This document shows, piece after piece, positions 14,001 through 25,096 of a stretch of DNA of 64,000 nt. How positions within the stretch are numbered: the stretch's first letter is position 1; every line of letters starts with the position of its first letter. The translations under genes and the position numbers were made by a program. The notes below the pieces were generated by a model that searched no databases, was not told where the DNA came from, and saw only the letters and a program-made list of their open reading frames with translations. The stretch is from Chondrosia reniformis (Eukaryota > Porifera > Demospongiae > Chondrillida > Chondrillidae): contig OX359192.1 in the NCBI GenBank assembly GCA_947172415.1, positions 1,614,501 through 1,678,500 on the forward strand, given 5' to 3'.

Positions 14001-14994
14001 TTGTTCCAATTTTAGATCAGTCCTTGTAAAGGTAAATATTGATACTAAAGGTCACAGGGCATTCACGATGTTGATGTCCTTTCTTTCAAACTAAACTGCA
14101 ATAGTTTGGTAAAAGTTCATAAAAGGATATAGCTTTGTCAAATACTAGCTTTCATTTTTGAGCATTTTAAAAGCAGATATAAATAGATATACTGTACGTA
14201 GTTGCACCTGACAAGTGGCATGTGCAAATAGGAATCATTACCTAGCTGTACGAACAGGTTTACACCAGTTGTTTCAACTATGTACGTACGTATGTACATA
14301 CATAAATGTACAGTTTGTCAACTCAAGGTTTGAAAAAAGGCCTACTATACCTAACTCTGCCACTAGACATTGCAGTATACCAAGATATGAGATCAGTAGT
14401 TTACGAATGCTGATGAAGACCTTCATGGTCGAAACGTTCAATAACTTGTATAAAATTACTGTTGCTGATGGTCATATGAAAACCACTGATCTTATGATGA
14501 ACACAACAAATAGCCCTATCATTTCACAAACATAGGAATACTTATGATTGGTTGGTAATATTTCAAAATGTACATTATATATAAAATAGCCAATTCCAAT
14601 TGGTTGTACGTTGCTAGCACATGTAAACCCACTCTTTATATAGGTAGTGAATATATGAATTTTGTATTAGCTTTTATTTGTTTCCAATTCCTCCTTTTAA
14701 TTGTTTATTTTAAACGATTTTAGGATGGAGCTGATGGAATCTGTTGTGGGTGGCACAGTCTGGTGTGAAGTGGCTTCCAGACTGATCTATAGTGATGATA
14801 TAGATCAAAGCCAGAAAGGACTGGAGGCCATGTTAGCATTTATCAAGATGTGTGATTTCTCCTCTCAAATTACTAGGCTAAGATCATTAGAAGCCTCTTG
14901 GAGCCAAGAATGTAGTGATGATCTTTGCTATCATTTCTTAGACATTATTCAAAGATTACTTCAGGTTATTCACAAGGTTAAGCAGGAACTATAA
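8029..14994 (+). CDS. SIL1: SIL1 nucleotide exchange factor for ER Hsp70 (BiP)
   Basis: ER-lumen exchange factor that releases ADP from BiP. Exons 8029-8783, 13418-13679, 13786-13811 (a 26-nt micro-exon) and 14724-14994 sum to 438 codons (human 461 residues). The chosen ATG gives a clean signal peptide (MAPAFVLIILMPFLVFSCS); the frame is open 69 nt further up, where MLTSRRYKGK would spoil it. Family motifs: TDEWQTVEEDEVIPAGLHVR and LETGHKEAKL near residue 60, then LEELEYYVHHYENG..VSVGG, VLGAAAQSNPQVKKQAV across the long intron, and FALASILRQNP; these belong to the armadillo-like repeats. The C-terminal exon has WCEVASRLI. The end of exon 2 could be 13673 or 13679, both in frame. The 4.6-kb first intron is far longer than its neighbours' introns. 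Confidence 0.92.
10290..10422 (+). repeat. Dispersed repeat family R2, copy 1
   Basis: About 130 bp, closely matching 43612-43735. Shared blocks include GAACTTTGGTTCC, CCCATTAGCTCATTG and CCAGAGTTCAATGATGATGA. No terminal inverted repeats or coding capacity are seen; possibly a SINE or MITE fragment. Confidence 0.85.
11395..11525 (+). repeat. Family R1, copy 5
   Basis: Plus-strand copy in SIL1 intron 1, with GGTTTAGTTCCCTATAGGCC at 11451. Confidence 0.8.
14408..14445 (+). repeat. CTGATGA...GAAAC motif relic, copy in SIL1 intron 3
   Basis: Reads CTGATGAAGACCTTCATGGT then CGAAACGTTCAAT. Six related copies occur in the window. A short GACC/GGTC stem separates CTGATGA from GAAAC, reminiscent of a hammerhead core but with one extra A before the stem. 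Confidence 0.6.
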
Positions 14995-15309
14995 TTTCAA
15001 TTAATGTTTTTAAAGCTATTCAGTTTGATATTCACAAGATTGCAGTCATGCAACTGATGAAATAATGTATGTCTAAATATGTTGCTAAATGCATATGATT
15101 AATCTACTTCTGCATATGGGAATTGTGTCAATCCAAATTAGTACAACAAATTTTCTAATAGGAATCCATTTAGATTGTTTAAATAGTGTTTACATGACTT
15201 TTTAAGGTGTCTATACCTTCTACTTCCTAATATATACTTGTGCCTCATGTGCCTTCTCTTACCTATATACATGCACTGTGTGCTCACTGTATATAAGGTC
15301 ACAGATGCA

Positions 15310-15440
15310 TACGGGGAGCAGTGCACAAAAAGGAAGAGAAGACTCTTGTTTCCTCATCCGAAGCTCTCACTAGGTTTAGTTCCCTATAGGCCTTTTACTA
15401 TATATATAGAATAGATATAGTATGTATTCTTTATGGACTT
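15310..15440 (+). repeat. Family R1, copy 6
   Basis: Plus-strand copy with CTCACTAGGTTTAGTTCCCT at 15366. Confidence 0.8.
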
Positions 15441-16786
15441 TTACATACACATATACCTACATATGAGGTGGATTTTGTTGTACAGTAGAATATTCTAATG
15501 TATTTCCTACTGTATGAAGGCTCTTCGTGATATCATCTGATTTGTTTTAACAATCAGAATAATGTTTCCCACTGAAGTCATGTTTAAGAACACATGTTAT
15601 CTTTTACTAGTAGTGACTCTATTTGTGGTGTTTCCTTTCATTTGCTGGATCTAAAGTGCTTTAATATTATCATCTTGACTTTGTACTATATGCATAGAAT
15701 CTATAAAGAACACAATTACTAAGTAACATTTTGTGTTTATACTCTCTAATCTCAGATAAAAGTTTAAATTGTCTGTCAATATCAATTACCCTAGTTTGTA
15801 CTTGTTTCCAAGCTTGTCCCAACTGATAAGCGAAGGTCTTTCATCTTTATGGATGCTAATTTTTCAAAGCAATGTCATTCTGATTTCTTAGAGCGTAATT
15901 AGCTTGTAGTGAGTATCTTGAGAAATTGGGTAGATCATGAGTGTCTTCATCTCTTAGCAGGGTTGCTGGAGTGATCTAGATGTTACTACTATATTGTGTG
16001 GGTTTCCCTGTGGATATTGTGTGGTTGCTTTAGTGTGTGAAGCCCATCTATTAATTGGTGCTACATTCCAAGATGGTTCACTCAGTTCTGATTTCAAAGT
16101 GTGTAGTAACAAGTATCCACAAGTCATGTGTGTGGTTAGGTTTAGAATGCCATGAAGCAAACTTTAAATCCTTTGCGGTTGGATTTCAAAATATTTCAGT
16201 ACTGATAACATGAACATTTTTATTTTTCTCTTTATGTTTGCTGTATCTAGCAGCTCTCTTATTTTAGACAGGTGGTGCTATTAGTCACATAGGCTACTTT
16301 ACAAGGTGAGGTGGTCCTATAAGCTATTTTACAAATGTCTACCATATGGTAAAGAGTAAAAGTTTATGTTTACAATACATGTAGCATACCAGCTCTCCTG
16401 CATGCGTTCATTTCCCAGCAATTGCTTATTTCATTTTTACTATTGATATATTGATTACTTGTGGTTTGATGGTTTGATTGTTGCTACAATTAATCATGTA
16501 ATTTTGTAAAAATATTGAGATAATATAGTAGACAATATTATCCATTGTGTATGTATAATACAACTACTCTTAAGAGTTGAAATAAATCAAGAAAAGAAGT
16601 TAATAATGACTTTGTTTCAGCTAAGTTCATGACAAAGATTAGCTTACAGGAATATACGTATACAGTACTTACATAGATGACTGGTTATTTAGGCATTGAT
16701 CATTAGAGAGAGGGAAGAATTATATACAAGATAAAGTCTCAGTGTCCTAGCCTCATTTAGCCTCAGCAGCAATTATATTCACTAAT

Positions 16787-16815
16787 TGAGCGTTTCGATC
16801 CGGAGGTCTTCATCA
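16787..16815 (-). repeat. CTGATGA...GAAAC motif relic (reverse)
   Basis: Minus strand reads CTGATGAAGACCTCCGGATC then GAAACGCTCAAT. Confidence 0.55.
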
Positions 16816-17404
16816 GCATAAAGATACAGACTGAGTGTGTATATACGTACGTGTACATCTATTGTATATCAGTTAGTTAAAAGGTCCTGTGGTTAGGGAT
16901 AGAGATAAGGAACACAGAATTTGAGCTTTTAAATTACCATACATTAATACTGTATCTTCTTTTTATACAATTCTTAATTTACACATGTACATAGTCACTG
17001 GGATGTACAAAAAGTTTTCCCTCCTGGTTTCATCCGTCTTACTTGTGACTACATGCACACATACGTATACATATACACAATATATATTATATATCATATT
17101 CAGAGTGAATGAATAAGGTTCCTTATTTGGAATATAGGTGTAGCTAGGTATTTTTTATTGTTGGCTATAGCAAATCCATCTCATACTCTCTGTCTTTGTT
17201 CACCCACATGAAGAATGTACACAAGAGTATTTTAGCTTTATTGTTCAGGTGTATACAGAAGAGAAACCAATGAAATTCTTGTCTGATTTGGTTGGTGCTA
17301 ATGGTGATATATATAACATGGTTCACATCAAACACACATCATGCATATCACAGTCACTATGTAGTGTAATGCATTGACTACTTTCATTTGACATCACATT
17401 AAAC

Positions 17405-17540
17405 ATACAAGAGCAATCTAAAACACCATTTTCCTACATAACTCTTCCGTTCTACACATTAGAAGACCTCTCTCTCTAGGGCACTAAACCTAGTGAGAGT
17501 TGTGGATGAAGATATACGTATAAACAGAGTGATTCTCTTT
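17405..17540 (-). repeat. Family R1, copy 7 (reverse)
   Basis: Reverse copy, with CACCATTTTCCTACATA and GGGCACTAAACCTAGTGAGA. Confidence 0.7.
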
Positions 17541-19002
17541 ATGCTTCTGTTCTATTGGGTATAATGTATCAAAATTACTAAGTAGTGCTATGCATTGACT
17601 ATATGGCCTTATAATTATATAGTATACCTATATTCATTTGGCATATATATGCATGTCATGATCATGAACTAGATATTGCATCACCTTAGGTGTAAGTAGG
17701 AAATGATCTTGCTGATCGTGTAATATTGCCCTTTGAGTTTGAACCATTACCAAATGGTTCATGCTTGTACATACTATTCACCTCACACCTCTCTAATTGG
17801 AAATATTGTATTATATCATCACAGTTCAGAATTCAACTATAATTAGGAAAAGCACATACGTAACTTATTTTACTTATGATCAGTGATACATTATATTACA
17901 AAATACAGTTTCTGAAACATGTCAACCATTTGTATATACGTACGAACCACACATCAACGTTAACATTCATATGTACACATGTCAATTGTAGTTCTCATGT
18001 TCCCTGTATAGTTTAAATTGATATATCAAATTAAAGTACCTTTAGCATCGCAGTCCACTGCACTATCTGCTGCTTGTAAGATTCATAATAATCAATTAAT
18101 TATAAATGCATGGACCAATTTTACCCCGTAAGAATGTTTGACCAAAGGGATACCTATAATATAGTGGAACCTGTAAGAACAGTCTTCTTGTTTTAATATG
18201 GCTATATATAATTTAAATTATATCCCAACCAACCATTTACTTGAAAGCCTTGATATATAGACAATCCATGCAGTCCCCAATTCAATGCATCAGCTATAAG
18301 AGAGGTTCCACTATATACCTGACTTCTATATAGTATATACCTCAGCAGGTCTCCATCTTAAGGCCTTTAATTTCACACTGGCAAATTTAAACTGAATGCG
18401 CATTGATGTACATTAACCATTTGCAGTGTGCCTTATACACACTAATATGATACCTATCCTAATTTGAGGTATATAGGTCAGTTGGTCATACAAAAGAAGT
18501 GATATTATAGCCATCAAATGTACTTGTTACATACGTGGAACCATATATGCATACATATATACATGGAGGTACGGATGGACAGCAATTTAGTGTTAAGTAT
18601 ATGGGTTACCTGCAACTGTATATATAGACTATTCTATATCTCTATTGAGACAAATTGTCTGTTAAATGTATAGTTTCTATTATTATACTTAATTTGTGTT
18701 AATTGCTGCAATATTATACTTATTGTACAGGTCAAATGGACATTTATAGTAATTCGATCAAAGTGTGCATGGGTACGTACATTCCAGAAAGTACGTATAC
18801 GTAGCAAATTTACAATAACTGGAAGTATTTTGTACAGCCATACAAGTGGAGTATAACATACTGCCGTTTTTATGTGATTTATTATGTATATCAAAAGGAA
18901 GCGGGAAATATTGAATGAGAAAATATATATATAAAGGCTCAAGCCGATCAGGATTATAATACGCGAAGAGAACGTGGAAATTGTTTGTACAAAGGTTCAG
19001 TA

Positions 19003-21462
19003 ATGATTGCTTCAGCTTTTCTTCTTATTGCCCTGCAAGTCGTGTATGCATCTCCCGATTGCACGCTTCCTACAAGCACTGTGAAGGAGGGGTACGTATA
19101 AGTGTGCATGTATGGATGCAGCGCGCATCAGTCATATAGCAAAGCAATACTCATGCACTGATTATAGAGAGAATGCTGTCAGATCGAGTTACATGATCAT
19201 ATTACTACTACTTATCTCCTATAGGTGTGCTGCATGCTGGTCTTACAAATTTACAGAACAGATCACAGAACAGATTGTAGGTTACGAGGAAATAGACACC
19301 GTGGATCAGGACCAGTTAGAAATATGCTCACAAACATTTGGACTGCCAAAAGACGTAATCCTTAGTTTTGGAAGGGATTTTATGTGCATGATTTGTCCTG
19401 CTGCGTAAGTTCATGCACGTACGATACGTATATTTTACACACGCAATGCATACATGCATATATAATTCTATACATGTTTGTGGATCTATTGTTGATATAT
19501 ATATATATATATACATTGTTGATATATACATATTATTCTATATTCTTAATGTATAGTTGCACAACAGAAACTGTTCCAATTAAAGAACAGCTGGTAATGG
19601 CCACAGTCTGCGAGGTTAATGCCACTCCCATATACGAAGGATGCATATCCTGTAACGAGACAGTATTCCTGGTTGAGCTACCGAAAGATTTACCCAGTGA
19701 CACCATCTGTTACTGGAACATTCCACAGTCCACCACCACATATACACATTTGTTGCAACACAACATATTTGGTGTTCCCCCAGGAGGATGCAAGAATACA
19801 TTAGTCACCATTGACTCTGAAGGGGAAAAGCGAGTGTCCTGCGGAGATCTCTCATTTGCATCAAAAGTATTGAAATTGACCAATGAAAGATCCCAAGGTA
19901 GCAGCATTGATGTATTTTACCACAAAACTGACAATAGACAAGATGATGAGCTGTCTATACTCTTTGTTAGAATGGGAGCAAAGGTGAGGACATTTTCCAT
20001 ATGTATATTCCTACCTATAGTGCTGGTATATAATATATGTCTTCAAAGGGGGACAAAACTGAGTTTCCAAGTAACAAGTATGGAAGCTAAATGTTTTTAT
20101 GTATTTGAGGGATCTATATACATACGTATATAGTGTAAAGATGTTGTCTATAATTGGGCAAATGGTTTTACGTATACATGACTGGATGGCTACATACGTA
20201 TATAGATCCAGTCACATATATATAACACACACACATATACACTCAGAAACATTTTCTATAGGTGTATATATGCCATATATATACAAATGTATGTATTATA
20301 CATATGTATACATATTACAATAGGAGGAATGCTTATTTACCTCAAAGAACATTTCCCTTTCAACTGACCAACAACAGACTGGTGCAGCCAGTTTGCCAAC
20401 TCCATGTCAATGCAAGGAGCTCCCAGAAGACATAGATGTAATGTAAGTATATACATAATGTAAGTATATACGTATGGCATGCAATATATATAATATAATA
20501 TGTTATTTTCAATGTACTAAATTCTTTTACCTCTTTGCGTCATTGTGTTTCTGTGTAGATGTCCTGGTATACATCAAACAAATGTATTCTTACAAGAACT
20601 TGAAGGCTTTGTTAATGAAACAAAATTCAATGGCTCCAGATGTAAGCTAATTTCTATGTGTTTATATATATCCCTACTTAGAGAGTACTACCATACTCTC
20701 TGATATATAAGTCAAAATACTCAATGTATATATTTTTAGGTATTTCATCAACTGGTATATATATTCAATAGTTAGAGCCTGAAGCTCAATATATATATAT
20801 AGCACACACAATTTGATGGGAAATATTTATTTACCATGCACATCATGTCAACATCATTATCGAAGTCACTTGCTACATGCATGTGTGTACAGATGGCTAC
20901 TATGGCTTCCAAGGTTGTCCTGGAGCAGAATTCTTTTACCCCAATGGGACATTTAAGAACTCAACCAGCATGGAGGAGTGTGACCAGTCTAGAATTGGCT
21001 TAAGCAAGGCTCAGGCAGACCTCTTCAATGTAAGAAAACAAGAATTGTGGAACCTGTTAGAAGAAAGTGTGAACAGTAATGACCTCTTCTGCAATGGGGA
21101 TGATGTAAGAATTGTAGTACATATGTGTATAATGTGCCCATTCTGTTTCTAGGTCCTCTCTTGGGGCCATATATATGAATTATTACTATGGTATTTTAAC
21201 TTCCACTGTATATCAATGTGTTAATGTTCTCTTTGGTACCATTTAAAGTTATTTATCTGTTAACTTCTGCCTGTAGTCTGATAGACCAGATGCCATGGAG
21301 CTTCTCTATTTGGAAAGAATGTTTTGTCCCAGTTATTCCTCCAACTCTGAAGACTGCAACAAAACATATCCAAAAGCAAATCAGGTGGTAAACAGAGATG
21401 TGTGTAAAGCTCTAAAAGCAAGTGGTACTGTTGACAAACTAGTGTGGAATCTAAAGCTTTGA
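19003..21462 (+). CDS. Secreted cysteine-rich CUB-like protein A
   Basis: No named family is recognised for the whole protein. Seven exons: 19003-19091, 19225-19404, 19557-19983, 20324-20442, 20559-20641, 20893-21104, 21277-21462; 432 codons. A signal peptide (MIASAFLLIALQVVYA) is followed by CTLPTSTVKEG, a CAACWSYKFTEQ segment, then a central region with CYWNIP, GGCKNTLVTI, SCGD and ELSILFV, which I read as a diverged CUB domain because gene C has a clearer one at the same place. Exon 4 has a PCQCKELPEDIDVICPG link; exon 6 has YYGFQGCPGAEFFYPNGTF and GLSKAQADLF. Many N-x-S/T sites and even cysteines fit an extracellular protein; no membrane anchor is seen. First of three tandem paralogues. 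Function unknown. Confidence 0.82.
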
Positions 21463-22124
21463 TTTATATAAACCCTCAGTCCTCAAACTACATCTATACT
21501 TTGTTTTCACTGTTTCAAAGATTTATAATTTTAGATGATAATGTATACAGTGTCAGTTTTTATTGTATATATATGTATATACACACACAGCATGCAGTAA
21601 CTGTGTAATTTGTTGAATTTGGGCATACCGAATGATATATGCATGATTTGTAGTCAGATGAAGCCTCTATAACTGTATTCATATGAGCATAGATTCTACG
21701 TAACTTTAAACTATGAGCAAAATGCATATAATATGCCAATTTCTTATATGGCTATTTTGAATGGAGCATTGCTATGATAATGGCCACTCTAAAACTGCTT
21801 CCGACGGGCCTGACTATACTATATATAGTGTACAGTATTATATATATATATATATATAATATAGATTACCTTAGTATATAATCTTAATGTATATATACTT
21901 CGGCTGCCTTTAATCCATAGACTAACCACTACATGTAGTACGTGATTAGTGGTTTAGTGTCTTTCCAACCGGAAGTTCTTTATAAGCCCGACCCCTGTTT
22001 ATAGGCTTCGTGGTCAGTTCTGCAGAGAACCCTCTCTATAAATAAGATGTGGCCTCCTCCACCTTTACACTAGAAGTGATTAATTAGTCCTATCTGTCAT
22101 CTCGACTTCGAGAGAGAAGAGAAG
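21463..22124. other. Intergenic region between CUB-like A and B
   Basis: 662 bp with a (TA)n stretch at about 21840-21860 and no coding frame. It must hold the 3' end of A and the promoter of B. Confidence 0.6.
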
Positions 22125-24722
22125 ATGATTTGTTCTCTGCTGATTGTTGTTTTAGCAGTTTTACACTTTTCTGATTCTGAAGATCAAAATCCGATAAAAT
22201 GTGACTTACCGACTTCGCTTGTCAAGGAAGGGTAAGCTGGTTATTTAAGGCTGTTAGAAACTGAGTAAAGCTGGATCCCGTCCAGTCAACAGAAATATGA
22301 ACGTTCTTAGTCCTTCAATTGTAGCTATGTATTTGTGCATATGTTTTATTCAGCCATGCCTTACCTTAATACCTATGCTTTACACATGCATCTCTCGATC
22401 TCCGACCAGCAGTACTAGTTCAAATACTTTCAGGTACATAGTACGAAGTAGTGCATGTATAGCTGCATGGATGCAGCGCGCATCATGCCCAGTCATATTT
22501 AGAGCAATACTCATGCACTGATTATAGAGAGAATGCTGTCAGATCGAGTTGCATGATCATATTACTTCTACTTATCTCCTAAAGGTGTGCTGCATGCTGG
22601 TCTTACAAATTGACAGAACAGATTACAGTACAAATTGTAGGCTACGAGAAAATAGACTCCGTGGATCAGGACCAGCTAGAAATATGCTCACAAACATTTG
22701 GACTGCCAAAAGACGTAATCCTTAGTTTTGGAAGGGATTTTATGTGTACGATTTGCCCTGCTGCGTAAGTTCATATACGATACGTGCATATATATACGTA
22801 TATAATTCTATGAATATCTTCATAATCCACTTTAATAGGTGTAAATCTAAAACAGTTTCTAAAAATAAAACTGTGACAACCCGTGTCTGTGAAGTCAATA
22901 CCACTGCTATATATGAAGAATGTATACCAGACAATACCACAGTGTTCTTGTTGGAGTCGCCCAAAGATTTACCCGCTCAAGTGATTTGCTATTGGAATGT
23001 TCCAAAGTCACAAAGAACATATACCAACTTGTTACAGCAGGATATACTAGGAATGCCTCCAGCAGGTTGTCTGAATAAATTAATCACTGTTGAATCTGGA
23101 AATAATTTTAGAGCGTCTTGTGGAGATATCTCATTTGCTAGTAAGGCTTTGCGACTGACCAATGAACTTACACCAGGAAGTCCTGACATAATTTATTTAA
23201 GGGAGTACGAAAGCAATGACACTTTTTCCATCTTGTTTGTTTTACTGGTAAGTGTGATGGCATTGTTGTATATGACTATATGTAAGGTTTCTAATGTCTA
23301 TGTATATATAGGAAACCTCAGAGAATTCTATCCCAGGAAAAAATATTACCATATGCAAAGACATGCAGCCACGAGTAGAGACTCGTCTGCTAACTTCTTG
23401 TAAATGTGAGGACCTTCCTGAAAGTGTAGATCAGATGTACGTAAGAAGATTGCTCTATTTCTTTGTCATGTATATGTTTGTAAAGTGGAACTTGCTTTAC
23501 AGCATATACATACTGCCTGGGCTATCATGTATTAGGCAGGGTATAACATTATACTGTTTCTTTATAGCCCCCATGTTCCTACGATTCATTATGATGATGT
23601 TCCATATGATTTTTAGAGCTTTAAATTGTTTACTCAGACATGCAAGACTTTGTTGCATATCATATACGTACCTGTTAACATGCTTTATACAATCTATTTA
23701 CGTATATATAACAGCTTCAGTATATGTGTGTATATTCATTGCTGATGAAGACCTTCAGGTAGAAACGTTCAATTTCCGTTAATACTGGAGTTACTGATAT
23801 ACTCAACCATTTCAATTTACAACGTCTATATTTGCAGCAGAAATGACTGAAATATTATTTGTATTTGTTATGTAGATGTCCCAACATCACGAATAATGAA
23901 TATTATAAAAAGTTGGACAAAATCAAGGCAAATACAACGTATAATGGAAGTAGCTGTAAGCCCATATATACATAGACACTTGCCTACTGGTGAAATAACT
24001 AAATCATGTTTTAAGTGATTTTCTGTTAATAAGCCTTGTTTCTCTACTGAAATATATATTTAGATGGTTATTATGGTTACAAAGGATGTGAAGGGGCTGA
24101 CTTCTTCCTGCCCAACGGTACCTTTCAACAACCATCTGAAAAGGAGTGTAAGAAGTCAAAACTTGGTATGACCAAATATCAAGGTCAAGTGTTTATGAAA
24201 AAGTGTGAAGCATTATGGCGTGTCATAAGCATTGCATCACCGGAAGATCCATTTTGCTATGGAAATAATGTATGTGAATACGTAAATCCAGCTATTTTTG
24301 GAAGGAAACAATTATAAAATTACTATTTTGTGTATCTTGTACAGGCACCAAAGCCAAATGCAAGGCAGCTCAACTATCTTGAGAAATTCCTGACAGAAAT
24401 GTACATAACACCAGAAGAGTTTTGTAAATGGAGTAAAGGTGTAGAGGTTATGGAACGTGTTTCTGAAGCAACCTCAAATAGTGGTTGCATTGTGATATGG
24501 AATATATGTCCTGGTGGCTCTAAACCTGTATTTCCAACTACAACTTCATCTATAACATATAGCATGTCAATTCCAGCTCCAAGTTTATCTATGACACATA
24601 ACATGTTATTTTCAGCTCCAAGTTCATCTGTGACACGTAGCATGTTAATTCCAACTCCAACAGTTTATCCAGAAGGTTCAAAATTACCAAAGACACCTCC
24701 CACTCGTGGCTGCCGATCATAG
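22125..24722 (+). CDS. Secreted cysteine-rich CUB-like protein B with Ser/Thr/Pro tail
   Basis: Paralogue of gene A with the same seven-exon plan and the same intron phases: 22125-22231, 22585-22764, 22839-23247, 23312-23436, 23876-23955, 24064-24269, 24345-24722; 495 codons. Signal peptide MICSLLIVVLAVLHF, then CDLPTSLVKEG, an exon 2 nearly identical to that of A, a CUB-like exon 3 (CYWNVP, AGCLNKLITV, SCGD, FSILFV), the SCKCEDLPE link, and exon 6 with YYGYKGCEGADFFLPNGTF. It differs by a longer last exon whose end is rich in Ser, Thr and Pro and holds about three imperfect repeats around SMSIPAPSLSMT, mucin-like. The cleavage product should be extracellular. Role unknown. Confidence 0.82.
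23740..23776 (+). repeat. CTGATGA...GAAAC motif relic in CUB-like B intron 4
   Basis: Reads CTGATGAAGACCTTCAGGTA then GAAACGTTCAAT. Confidence 0.55.
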
Positions 24723-25096
24723 CCCACGCAAACTTCAATTTTGAATTTTGCATGTGTAAAATTGTAGCTATACTTTGTTTTGTATTTTATAATTATTCAT
24801 TTTAAAGTATTATCCAAAGGATTCATTTTTATATGATGGATGTTATGCTACAGTATATATACATTATTGGGTTAGTTTTGAATGGTTGCAATAATTAGGA
24901 GATTATGCAGCATGTAGATCGTAAGTGTAGTTTTCTCTTATATATTTAGTATAGTGCTGGCACGTGAGACAGATCCTATCATTTATTGCATTGCCAGTAC
25001 GCATAGTGATGCATTCCCATGAACCTCTTATCCTAATTCTGTTTGCAAGTACTCAGAAGGAAATTACGTAATTTCCTGTGGTTTAAACAAAACAAA
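24723..25096. other. Intergenic region between CUB-like B and C
   Basis: 374 bp, AT-rich, no gene. It contains the 3' end of B and the promoter of C. Confidence 0.6.

Larger units (their letters stand above)
14995..19002. other. Intergenic region SIL1 to CUB-like A
   Basis: 4 kb with no supportable gene on either strand. It holds family R1 copies at 15310-15440 and 17405-17540, a CTGATGA/GAAAC motif relic at 16787-16815, and AT-rich sequence. The promoter of CUB-like gene A must lie at its right end; an AT stretch with TATATATATA (18922-18931) lies about 70 bp upstream of that gene's ATG. Confidence 0.65.

Noticed and set aside
14016-14031. A further 16-nt SIL1 micro-exon between acceptor TTTTAG and donor GTAAAT
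   Set aside because: Including it leaves the wrong phase for the last exon; skipping it keeps the frame.
18634-18942. A 102-codon minus-strand frame upstream of CUB-like A
   Set aside because: Low-complexity, hydrophobic, AT-driven composition with no family features; likely chance.
22297-22521. A plus-strand frame in intron 1 of CUB-like B
   Set aside because: It lies wholly within the intron and overlaps the segment shared with gene A's intron; no independent support.
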